From positions 124,001 through 188,000 of the forward strand of contig NZ_JACYTP010000003.1 in assembly GCF_014841115.1 (NCBI RefSeq): 64,000 nt of DNA, written 5' to 3'. This DNA comes from Photobacterium arenosum. Lineage in GTDB: Bacteria; Pseudomonadota; Gammaproteobacteria; Enterobacterales; Vibrionaceae. A program made the translations under genes and the position numbers. The notes beneath the pieces are model-generated. The model saw only the letters and a program-made list of their open reading frames with translations, searched no databases and was not told where the DNA came from. This document shows, one piece after another, positions 28,668-37,575 of this stretch. The first letter of the stretch is position 1. Each line of letters begins with the position of its first letter.

Positions 28668-29357
28668 TTATTGCCATTGGCCCTGAATCAGCTTTTGGTA
28701 AGGCCTGAAGCGGGTTTTATAGTTCATCGCAGGGCAGTCATCAATCTGATAACCGGGGTAGAGCCAGCGTCGTCCGGTATCCCGGCAGTACTGGATTTGC
28801 TTCAGCACGCAGAGAGTGCCCAGCGATAACGGGTAGTTCGGCTCGAAGAAGGTATAGACTGCGCTCAGTGCCTGGTCAAAAAAATCGGTGACGGCGACAG
28901 CCAGTAATTGCTGATCCTGATAGAGGTGCAAAAAACGGGTTTCCATCCAGTTTGCCTGGCAAAACTCAAAAAACTGCTGTCTGCTGGCCGGATACATGGC
29001 CCCGTGCGCATGTCTTTCCCGGATATATCGTTCATAGAGAGGGAACCAGTCATCATTAAGCTGGTTCTTGAATTCAGCCCGAAAGCCATTGAGCTGTTTT
29101 AACTGCCTTTTCTGGCTTTTGCTGGGAGTGAAGTTAGTGCAGTCAACACGAAGGGGAGTACAGGCATGGCACTGGTCACACATAGGTTTATAAATGGCCT
29201 GACCGCTGCGACGATATCCGCAGCCAAGCAGAGCGCCGTAGCCAGAAGCCGTTAACCAGCGATGGTCAACAACTACGCCAAGCTGCTCTTTTTGCTCAGG
29301 TAAATAACTGCAACTGATTTCCGGAGTAAAGCCTAAGCGTATAGTGGGAAGACTCAT
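28668..29357 (-). CDS. bpt: Aspartate/glutamate leucyltransferase Bpt
   Basis: Transfers leucine from tRNA to proteins with N-terminal Asp or Glu, making them ClpS substrates. It is 229 residues and related to eukaryotic arginyltransferase Ate1. It has the cysteine-rich N-terminal patch (CGYRRSGQAIYKPMCDQCHA) and the C-terminal WLYPGYQIDDCPAMNYK. It lies 9 nt after aat, so both tRNA-protein transferases are made from one message. The gene is absent from E. coli but typical of vibrios. Confidence 0.93.
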   Translation of the reverse strand: MSLPTIRLGFTPEISCSYLPEQKEQLGVVVDHRWLTASGYGALLGCGYRRSGQAIYKPMCDQCHACTPLRVDCTNFTPSKSQKRQLKQLNGFRAEFKNQLNDDWFPLYERYIRERHAHGAMYPASRQQFFEFCQANWMETRFLHLYQDQQLLAVAVTDFFDQALSAVYTFFEPNYPLSLGTLCVLKQIQYCRDTGRRWLYPGYQIDDCPAMNYKTRFRPYQKLIQGQWQ

Positions 29358-29366
29358 GATAACCTA

Positions 29367-30068
29367 CTACGCAATAACCTGGGGCGAATAACAACCTGAT
29401 TTAAGTATGGCGCATCTTTGTTGTCCTAAGGTTTGCAAAAATGCGTCACGAGGCACTTCCTGCGCGCCCAGAGAAGCAAGGTGCGAGTTCATAATCTGAC
29501 AGTCGATAAGACTGCCGTTATGTGCGCTGAAATGCCGGCAGAAGTGCCAGAATGCAATCTTTGAGGCATTGTCGGCGAGCGAAAACATGGATTCACCGCA
29601 AAAGACGGTACCGACGCTAATGCCATATAAGCCGCCAACAAGCTGGTCGTCATGCCAGACTTCAACGGAATGGCAGTGACCCTGGTTATGTAAGTGCTGA
29701 TAGGCTTTAATCATGGCGGAAGTGATCCAGGTGGCATCAACCCCGCGGCTGTAAGCGCATTTCTCTATGACTTGATGACAGGCATGGTTCAGAGTGACCT
29801 GATAGCCTGATTTGCGGTAAAACTTTTTCAGACTCTTACTTGGCTGAAATATCTCTGGCAGGATAATCGCTCTGGGAGACGGGCTCCACCATAACAGGGG
29901 CTCACCTTCAGCGTACCAGGGGAAGATGCCTTGCCGATAAGCATGAACAAGTCGCTGGGCACTGAGATCACCACCAAATGCCAACAGGCCATTGGGATCA
30001 TCAAGCGCTGTGCTCGGATGGGGAAACTGTAAGTCGACTGAGTCGAGCTCAGGCAAATATATAGCCAT
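29367..30068 (-). CDS. aat: Leucyl/phenylalanyl-tRNA-protein transferase Aat
   Basis: Adds Leu or Phe to N-terminal Arg or Lys, creating primary N-degrons for ClpS/ClpAP. It is 233 residues. Motifs are FPWYAEGEPLLWWSPSPRA, the substrate-site GVDATWITSAMIKAY and VGGLYGISVG-FCGESMFS. The start ATG lacks an obvious Shine-Dalgarno. It is divergent from the glycine-zipper gene with only 30 nt between start codons, so their promoters must overlap the coding ends. Confidence 0.95.
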   Translation of the reverse strand: MAIYLPELDSVDLQFPHPSTALDDPNGLLAFGGDLSAQRLVHAYRQGIFPWYAEGEPLLWWSPSPRAIILPEIFQPSKSLKKFYRKSGYQVTLNHACHQVIEKCAYSRGVDATWITSAMIKAYQHLHNQGHCHSVEVWHDDQLVGGLYGISVGTVFCGESMFSLADNASKIAFWHFCRHFSAHNGSLIDCQIMNSHLASLGAQEVPRDAFLQTLGQQRCAILKSGCYSPQVIA

Positions 30069-30098
30069 ATAAATACAATGTAGGTGGAGAATATCAGT

Positions 30099-30563
30099 AT
30101 GAGAAAGTGGTTATGGTTCGTTTTGCTGTTTTCGTGCGTGTCGCAAGCCGCGCCTTATAATCGCAATCAGGCGCGCCCGGTCAATCAGGTTGTTTTCGGT
30201 CAACTGGAAACGGTACGTTATATTACCCAGCAGCAAGTGGTCAACTCCGAACATAACGGTTGGCAGACTTTATTAGGTGCAGTGGTGGGCGGCTTGATCG
30301 GTAATCAGTTCGGAGGAGGACATGGCCGTGAGGTCGCGACCACGGTTGGTGCTTTGGCGGGCGCTGGAGTTGCCTATCAAAATCAGCATATTGGTCAGTC
30401 AATCCGGCAGTACAAGCTGGTGGAATTACTGATAAAAACCGATGACGGTAAGCTGGTGGATGTGATTCAGGATATTGATCCGAATATGCTGTTTCAGTCA
30501 GGTGATAACGTCCGGATTCTCTATTTTGACGAAGGGGTCAGAGTTGACCGCACTTATCCATAG
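30099..30563 (+). CDS. Glycine-zipper outer-membrane-type protein (17-kDa antigen family)
   Basis: A 154-residue exported protein. The signal peptide is MRKWLWFVLLFSCVSQA before APYN; LFSC could be an atypical lipobox. A central glycine zipper (GAVVGGLIGNQFGGGHGRE, TVGALAGAG) suggests two membrane-associated helices. The C-terminal part ends VDVIQDIDPNMLFQSGDNVR, like the SlyB-like protein at 56407. The start is ATG 30099, with GGTGGAGA upstream; a GTG at 30084 overlaps that site. Function unknown; an envelope-integrity role is inferred from the family. Confidence 0.8.
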   Translation: MRKWLWFVLLFSCVSQAAPYNRNQARPVNQVVFGQLETVRYITQQQVVNSEHNGWQTLLGAVVGGLIGNQFGGGHGREVATTVGALAGAGVAYQNQHIGQSIRQYKLVELLIKTDDGKLVDVIQDIDPNMLFQSGDNVRILYFDEGVRVDRTYP

Positions 30564-30605
30564 CCAGAACAAGTGAGTCAGAACAAATGTGAGCCAGACT
30601 GAGAG

Positions 30606-30634
30606 AAAGGCGCTGGAATCGCTCCAGCGCCTTT
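30606..30634. terminator. Terminator between the glycine-zipper gene and cydC
   Basis: Perfect 12-bp stem AAAGGCGCTGGA/TCCAGCGCCTTT with a 5-nt loop between convergent genes. The U-tract is short on both strands, so efficiency is uncertain. Confidence 0.75.
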
Positions 30635-30646
30635 CTGTTGCATGAG

Positions 30647-32368
30647 TTAAACCCGACGCCAGAGTTCAGTGTAGCGCCCGTTCAGGGCCATCAGAGAAGC
30701 GTGATTGCCACGTTCTATGATGTTGCCCTGATCCATCAGACAAATCTGATCCATTTGCTCCAGCCCGACCAGACGGTGGGTAATGAAGACCACTGTTTTA
30801 TCCGGCATGTGCTCGAACAGCAAAGACAGGATCTGTTGTTCAGTCCGGCGGTCCAGCCCTTCGGTTGGTTCATCGAGCAGTAAAATGGGGGCATCATAAA
30901 GAAGCGCACGGGCGATGCCCATACGGCGGCGTTCGCCCCCGGAAATTTGCCGGCCCCCGTCACCCAGCCAGGTATTCAGGCCATTACCGTCCAGCAGTTT
31001 CTCCAGTCCGACTTTGGTCAGTACGGCTGTCAGCTCGCTGTCGGTGGCATCCGGTTTGGCTAGTTGCAGGTTATCGCGCACTGTGCCGTTAAAGATATCG
31101 ACACGCTGGCTGACCACGCTGACAGCATCACGCAGTGCCGCTTCCTGCCATTGACAAAGCGGCGTGCCATCCAGTGTGATCTGACCTTGCTGCGGATCCC
31201 AGTTACGGGTCAGCAATTGCAGCAGGGTTGATTTACCACAGCCTGTGCGTCCAAGCAGCGCCAGTTTTTCACCGGCTTTGAGCTCAAGAGTGACATGGTT
31301 GAGCACGGATTGTTCGCTGCCGAAGTAGCTAAAGCTGACGTCTTGAATTTTAATCTCGCCCCTAACACTGGCTTGATGGCCCTGAGGATCAAACTGTGTG
31401 TCGGGCGTGGCATGAATGATTTCATTCAGGCGTCTGGCCGAGGAGAGTGTTTGCCCCAGATACTGGAAAGCCCCGGCAACCGGCATCATCAGCTCAAAGC
31501 TGGCCATAGTGGCAAAAGCAGCGAGCGCAATCATAGGATCGGGCGTGCTGCCCCCCACACCGTCAGCCGCTAACCACAGCATGAGTACCAGAGACCATCC
31601 GGTGGCCAGCAATAACATCGCATTCGCCATCCCTGTCAGGCTGGCCATGCGGCGCTGTGCCAGCAGCAGCTGACTTTGCTCACTCAGTGTCCGCTCTCTG
31701 TACGCGGGCTCTGCGTTAAACAGTAAGAGCTCGGCCTGGCCTTGTAACCAGTCGAGCAGGCGTATTCTGAATCCGGCTTTTGCCATCGTCAGCGTTTCAC
31801 CGTGCTTCTTGCCCAGTTTATAAAAGACAACCGGCAGAGAAAGCATCAGGGTAAACAGCAGGCAACCGAGTACCAGGCCAAGCGCAGGGTCAAACCAGGC
31901 CAGAAAGCCACTGATCGCCAGGATACCAATCACCCCAATCACTAAGGGGCTGATCAGCCGCAGGTAAACGTGGTCCATGGCATCCACATCAGCAACCAGG
32001 CGGTTTAGCAAATCGGCGTCGCGCAGATTGGTCTGACGGCCGGGAATCAGCGGAATGAGCTTACGGAAGAAGAAAATGCGCAGATCGGCCAGTAGCTTAA
32101 AGGTCGCATTGTGGCTGACAACACGTTCTCCCCACCGGCCAGCGGTACGGGCGATGGAAAAACCACGCACACCCGATGCAGGTAACATGTAGTTGAAGGT
32201 TTCACGGGCAATCGTCATACCCGCAACGGCAGAGGCGGCAAGGAACCAGCCAGACAGTGTCAGCAGGCTCATGGCAGCAAGCAGGGTCGCCAGCCCCAGC
32301 AACATACCCAGGGTCAGGCCAAACCAATGACGACGGTAGAGTTTAATGTAAGGGATTAAATCACGCAT
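30647..32368 (-). CDS. cydC: CydC, heterodimeric cysteine/glutathione ABC exporter subunit
   Basis: One half of the CydDC exporter of thiols and heme-related activity, needed for cytochrome bd and periplasmic cytochrome maturation. It is 573 residues: an N-terminal six-helix domain starting PYIKLYRRHWFGLTLGMLLG, then an ATPase with Walker A LLGRTGCGKSTLLQLL, signature ISGGERRRMGIARAL and Walker B ILLLDEPTEGLD. It overlaps the cydD end by 8 nt, so translation is coupled. Confidence 0.95.
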   Translation of the reverse strand: MRDLIPYIKLYRRHWFGLTLGMLLGLATLLAAMSLLTLSGWFLAASAVAGMTIARETFNYMLPASGVRGFSIARTAGRWGERVVSHNATFKLLADLRIFFFRKLIPLIPGRQTNLRDADLLNRLVADVDAMDHVYLRLISPLVIGVIGILAISGFLAWFDPALGLVLGCLLFTLMLSLPVVFYKLGKKHGETLTMAKAGFRIRLLDWLQGQAELLLFNAEPAYRERTLSEQSQLLLAQRRMASLTGMANAMLLLATGWSLVLMLWLAADGVGGSTPDPMIALAAFATMASFELMMPVAGAFQYLGQTLSSARRLNEIIHATPDTQFDPQGHQASVRGEIKIQDVSFSYFGSEQSVLNHVTLELKAGEKLALLGRTGCGKSTLLQLLTRNWDPQQGQITLDGTPLCQWQEAALRDAVSVVSQRVDIFNGTVRDNLQLAKPDATDSELTAVLTKVGLEKLLDGNGLNTWLGDGGRQISGGERRRMGIARALLYDAPILLLDEPTEGLDRRTEQQILSLLFEHMPDKTVVFITHRLVGLEQMDQICLMDQGNIIERGNHASLMALNGRYTELWRRV

Positions 32369-34133
32369 CGAGATCCCTCTTATCTGTGTGGGACAACATG
32401 TCGGCTAATAAGCCTTCGCGGCTAATCTGGCTGAAATGGCCTTGCTGAACAATCTGGCCGTTTTCCAGCACCAGCACCTTATCCATACTGGTCAGCTGGT
32501 CGAGACGGTGGCTGATCATCAGGGTGGTCTGGCCTTGTGTAGCCTGGTTAAGGCTCTGTTGCACCAGGTGTTCGCTGTTAGCATCCAGGCTGGCGGTGGG
32601 TTCATCTAAAAGCCAGAAACTGCCGTTCTGAAGCAGGGCACGGGCGACGGCCAGCCGCTGTGCCTGGCCCACGGACAGACCGGCTGAACGATCACCGACC
32701 GGATGATCAAAGCCCCGTTCCAGATGTTGAATAAACTCACTGGCGAAGGCTTTGTCAGCCACTTGCCGGATATGCTCGTTGGTAGCTAATGGGTTGCCTA
32801 GTGTAATATTATCGCGAATGCTGCCGTGAATAAGCAGCGGATTTTGGCCAACCCAGCTGATAGCCTGGCGCCATTGGGCTGGGTCGATTTCGCGCAGTTC
32901 AGCACCATTTACTTTGATGCTGCCTTCATAGGGCAGGAAACCCAGCAGGGCATTTAACAGGCTGGTTTTACCGGCACCGCTGGGGCCAACCAGAGCCACT
33001 TGTTGTTTCGCATCAATATCAAAACTCAGCGGGCCTGCCAGAACCTGTCCTTGCGGGCTGAGCACTTTGACGTCGGTCAGACTGATGCGGATGGTCTCGG
33101 GTGAAGGCAGCGGTTGCTCACCCTGACTCATGTCGTCGGCCTGGGTATTGAGGAATGTCACTATGGATTCTGCGGCGCCAATGGCTTGTGCTTTGGCGTG
33201 GTAATAGGTGCCCAGATCTCTCAGCGGCTGATAGAACTCAGGTGCCAGCAGCAGAATAAAGAAACCGGTGAACAAAGTGATAGGCAGGCCATAATGGCCG
33301 AAATCCAGTTCGCCAATGAAAGAAAAACCAAAATATACCGCGACCAGTGCGATGGAAATGGCCGTGAAAAATTCCAGCACGGCGGATGACAGAAAGGCCA
33401 TGCGCAGCACTTCCATAGTGCGTTTGCGCAGTGTATCGGCGGCATCGTGCAGGTTTTCTGCTTCAGCGTCTGCGCGGTTGAACAGTCGCAGTGTTGCCAG
33501 GCCCTGCAGGCGGTCATAAAAGTGGCCGGACAGGCGTTGCATGGCTGTAAAGTTGCGTCGGCTTGCATCGGCAGCACCCATACCGACCAGCGCCATGAAC
33601 AAGGGAACTAACGGCGCAGTGATCAGGAAAATCAGGCCGGCCGCCCAGTTAAACGGAAATACCGCCACCAGAATGACAACCGGGATAAGGACAGACAGCG
33701 CCATCTGAGGGATATAGCGGGCAAAGAAATCCTGCATTTCTTCAACCTGTTCCAGAATCAGGCTGGCCCAGGAACCGGCAGGACGACCTTTGATAAACGC
33801 CGGGCCAAGCTGATGCAGCCGTTGAATGATCAGCTGACGGATATGCAGGCGGATATGCTCTCCGCACCGGTATCCTGCCACTTCACGACCCCAGCTGCAG
33901 GCGGCACGCAGTGCAACCACAGCAATCAGGCCGGCAAAATGCGCGATCAGCTGGTACTTGTCAGTGTGTTCAATGATCAGTTGCTGCAAAATGTAGGCGA
34001 GCAGTCCGGCCTGGGCTACCAGGAGCAGACCCGACAGGAATCCCATGCCGACACTCAGCATGAGCCAGGGTTTGGCAAGCTTGCTTTGCGATTTTAACCA
34101 TTTGGTCAATTCGCGCTGTAATTGTTTATCCAT
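32361..34133 (-). CDS. cydD: CydD, heterodimeric cysteine/glutathione ABC exporter subunit
   Basis: Partner of CydC, 590 residues. N-terminal membrane helices begin PWLMLSVGMGFLSGLLLVAQ. The ATPase has Walker A GPSGAGKTSLLNALLG, signature LSVGQAQRLAVARAL and Walker B FWLLDEPTASLD. It is first gene of cydDC and lies downstream of trxB, with a terminator-like hairpin between them, so it may have its own promoter in the 98-nt gap. Confidence 0.95.
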   Translation of the reverse strand: MDKQLQRELTKWLKSQSKLAKPWLMLSVGMGFLSGLLLVAQAGLLAYILQQLIIEHTDKYQLIAHFAGLIAVVALRAACSWGREVAGYRCGEHIRLHIRQLIIQRLHQLGPAFIKGRPAGSWASLILEQVEEMQDFFARYIPQMALSVLIPVVILVAVFPFNWAAGLIFLITAPLVPLFMALVGMGAADASRRNFTAMQRLSGHFYDRLQGLATLRLFNRADAEAENLHDAADTLRKRTMEVLRMAFLSSAVLEFFTAISIALVAVYFGFSFIGELDFGHYGLPITLFTGFFILLLAPEFYQPLRDLGTYYHAKAQAIGAAESIVTFLNTQADDMSQGEQPLPSPETIRISLTDVKVLSPQGQVLAGPLSFDIDAKQQVALVGPSGAGKTSLLNALLGFLPYEGSIKVNGAELREIDPAQWRQAISWVGQNPLLIHGSIRDNITLGNPLATNEHIRQVADKAFASEFIQHLERGFDHPVGDRSAGLSVGQAQRLAVARALLQNGSFWLLDEPTASLDANSEHLVQQSLNQATQGQTTLMISHRLDQLTSMDKVLVLENGQIVQQGHFSQISREGLLADMLSHTDKRDLDA

Positions 34134-34189
34134 TTTTTAAAGTAGCGCTGTATGGTTGGTCAAATTCTGGTTTCCCAAAGGGGGAAGGC

Positions 34190-34218
34190 AAAAAAGGCCG
34201 CGGTCGATTGCCGTGGCC
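34190..34218 (-). terminator. Terminator of trxB
   Basis: Stem GGCCACGG/CCGCGGCC (one mismatch) with a 7-nt loop, followed on the minus strand by TTTTTTGCC, in the gap between trxB and cydD. Confidence 0.8.
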
Positions 34219-34231
34219 GTAGTTTCAGTTT

Positions 34232-35218
<987 letters not shown>

Positions 35219-35296
35219 TTATCAATAAGGCATCGATTGTAGGGAAAATGCAGGCGTAAGGAAAGAGCAGACCATAGCTGTTCAGGAAACTCAACG

Positions 35297-35327
35297 AAAA
35301 AGCGCCGGAAACCAGGTTTTCAGCGCT
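35297..35327 (-). terminator. Terminator of ald
   Basis: On the minus strand AGCGC-TGAAA-ACCTGG-TTTCC-GGCGCT forms a bulged hairpin followed by TTTTTCG, 29-59 nt after the ald stop. Confidence 0.75.
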
Positions 35328-35355
35328 AGGGGCAGCGAAATGTAACAGGCGCAGT

Positions 35356-36477
35356 TTAGTGCATGCTCAGGGCAACCGTCGGATCGGTATAGTGAAGGTT
35401 AAAGGCTTCAGCGACTTCGCGATATGTCACTTTACCGTGTATGACATTTAAACCGGCCAGAAAGCCGGGATCATCCCGTAACGCCTGCTTATAGCCTTTA
35501 CCGGCCAGACTGATGATATACGGCAGCGTGGCATTGTTGAGCGCAAACGCCGAAGTTCGTGCCACCGCACCGGGCATATTGGCGACACAGTAGTGCACGA
35601 CATTGTCTACTATGTAGGTTGGGTTGGTATGCGTGGTCGGATGAGAAGTTTCAAAACAGCCGCCCTGATCAATCGCCACATCAACAAGGCATGAACCGTG
35701 CTTCATAGCTTTAACGTGCCCGGCCGTGATGAGCTTAGGGGCAGCTGCACCGGGAATGAGCACCGCGCCGATAATCACATCGGTATCAGGCACCAGACGG
35801 TCAATCAGATCATCCGTCGAGTAAAGCAGCTTCACTTTGCCCTGAAACTCGCAGTCCAGCGCCCGTAACGTATCCAGGTTACGATCCAGCACAGTGACAT
35901 CAGCACGCATCCCTACCGCCAGACGGGCGGCATTCGAACCCACAACACCACCGCCTAAAATGAGGACTTTGGCTGGCTCGACCCCGGGTACACCGCTGAG
36001 CAGCAAACCTCTGCCGCCACGGGTATTTTCCAGCGTTTGCGCAGCGGCCTGAACCGACATCCTGCCGGCTACCTCAGACATGGGCGCCAGTAAAGGAAGC
36101 CGGCCTTTATGGTCTTTTACCGTTTCATAAGCAATACAAATAGATTTGCTCTGAATCAGCTCCTTTGTCTGCTCAAAATCAGGGGCCAGATGTAGATAAG
36201 TGAATAGAATTTGCCCTTCGCGAAGCATGGCTCTTTCGACGGTCTGGGGTTCTTTTACTTTAATAATTAGCTCTGATCTGGTAAAAACTTCTGAAGCAGT
36301 CGAAAGAATCGTTGCTCCGGCAGATTGATAATCTGCATCGGACAACCCTATACCTGCTCCGGCCTGGGTTTCAATCAGTACCTGATGACCTAGCGAAACC
36401 AGTTCTCTGACGCTGCTGGTTACAAGGCCTACTCGGTATTCGTGGTCTTTGATTTCTTTAGGCACACCGATGATCAT
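35356..36477 (-). CDS. ald: Alanine dehydrogenase
   Basis: NAD-dependent interconversion of L-alanine and pyruvate plus ammonia. It is 373 residues. The N-terminal motif is [18 protein letters not shown], substrate-region residues are in [15 protein letters not shown] and the NAD motif is [20 protein letters not shown]. It is divergent from lrp with 156 nt between starts. Lrp-family regulators commonly control ald genes, so direct regulation is likely. E. coli lacks this gene between trxB and lrp. Confidence 0.96.
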   Translation of the reverse strand: MIIGVPKEIKDHEYRVGLVTSSVRELVSLGHQVLIETQAGAGIGLSDADYQSAGATILSTASEVFTRSELIIKVKEPQTVERAMLREGQILFTYLHLAPDFEQTKELIQSKSICIAYETVKDHKGRLPLLAPMSEVAGRMSVQAAAQTLENTRGGRGLLLSGVPGVEPAKVLILGGGVVGSNAARLAVGMRADVTVLDRNLDTLRALDCEFQGKVKLLYSTDDLIDRLVPDTDVIIGAVLIPGAAAPKLITAGHVKAMKHGSCLVDVAIDQGGCFETSHPTTHTNPTYIVDNVVHYCVANMPGAVARTSAFALNNATLPYIISLAGKGYKQALRDDPGFLAGLNVIHGKVTYREVAEAFNLHYTDPTVALSMH

Positions 36478-36633
36478 GCTGTGCTCCTTGATCTATGTAG
36501 CAGGGTTAGCTATGGACAAGGTTGAAATGACAGAGCTAATGGCAGTATAGTTTGACTAAAAGAGTATTTGATACTAAATAACTAGTAGATGTAGTATATT
36601 TTTTTGCAAGGAAGTAAATAGGTGGAATAAAAA

Positions 36634-37128
36634 ATGGTAGATACCAAAAAGAAACCCTCCAAGGAGTTGGATCGCATCGACCGCAACATTCTGAACGAAC
36701 TTCAGAAGGACGGACGAATTTCAAACGTTGAGTTGTCTAAACGTGTTGGATTGTCTCCAACTCCTTGTCTGGAGCGTGTACGTCGCCTGGAGCGCCAGGG
36801 GTACATCAGCGGCTATACTGCGTTGCTGAACCCGCAATATCTGGACGCATCTCTGCTCGTTTTCGTTGAAATTACCCTTAATCGTGGTGCACCCGATGTC
36901 TTTGAGCAATTTAACCGTTCGGTTCAGGAGCTGGAAGATATTCAAGAGTGCCATCTGGTGTCGGGCGATTTCGACTACCTGTTAAAAACACGTGTATCGG
37001 ATATGTCTGCATACCGTAAGCTGCTGGGTGAAACCCTGCTGCGCTTACCGGGTGTAAACGACACTCGTACATATGTTGTAATGGAAGAAGTGAAACAGAC
37101 CAATAACCTGGTTATCAAAACGCGTTAA
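36634..37128 (+). CDS. lrp: Leucine-responsive regulatory protein Lrp
   Basis: A global feast/famine regulator of amino-acid metabolism and transport, 164 residues. It is nearly identical to E. coli Lrp in the helix-turn-helix region (ELQKDGRISNVELSKRVGLS followed by PTPCLERVRRLERQG) and in the effector-binding domain (EITLNRGAPDVFEQF, HLVSGDFDYLLKTRV). The ATG is preceded by GGTGGAATAAAAA. A promoter candidate TTGACT-N17-TAAATA lies at 36552-36580. It probably controls the divergent ald. Confidence 0.98.
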   Translation: MVDTKKKPSKELDRIDRNILNELQKDGRISNVELSKRVGLSPTPCLERVRRLERQGYISGYTALLNPQYLDASLLVFVEITLNRGAPDVFEQFNRSVQELEDIQECHLVSGDFDYLLKTRVSDMSAYRKLLGETLLRLPGVNDTRTYVVMEEVKQTNNLVIKTR

Positions 37129-37162
37129 TTGGCCCGGAGCCAGTCTGATTTCAATCAATACC

Positions 37163-37192
37163 AAGCGGCCTTGCGCCGCTTGTTTCGTTTTT
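37163..37192 (+). terminator. Terminator of lrp
   Basis: Stem AAGCGGC/GCCGCTT with a 5-nt loop, followed by GTTTCGTTTTTG. Confidence 0.85.
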
Positions 37193-37575
37193 GTGGCAGT
37201 TATACTGTTTTGTGTCTCAATTGCTGAAAAAGTCGGCATCCCATCATCTATTTGACATTGGGATGAATTATTTGTGTTATCAACAAACTACAATTACAGC
37301 TTGTAGGGTGGAGCCAAGCGTGCTGCGGGAGTGCGCAAAGTGAGTGAAAGTGTCAACGGGCGTGCATTCTGTGTTGTTCACATCGTTTTCCTACTTTGCT
37401 CCCACATTTTCTCAGGCAGGTAACATTACCCGTTAAGTGGTATAAAATAGGCCACAACACCCAAGCCCCTTAAAGCGGCCTGGGTGATATATCAAACGCA
37501 AATTCAGCTGGGTCACCCACAGGACGTTGATTACCCCCGGCTTACAGTCAGTATTAGCAAGACCGGAGAGAGTTT
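37193..37575 (+). promoter_or_regulatory. ftsK upstream region
   Basis: No gene is supported in these 383 nt. TATAAAAT at 37441 is a good -10 candidate, without a clear -35. It is followed by a hairpin CACCCAAGCC/GGCCTGGGTG (37458-37486, one mismatch) in the would-be leader. A second hairpin CATCCCA/TGGGATG lies near 37238-37265. In E. coli ftsK is preceded by a complex regulatory region including a LexA-controlled promoter; I do not see a clear LexA box here. Confidence 0.4.
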
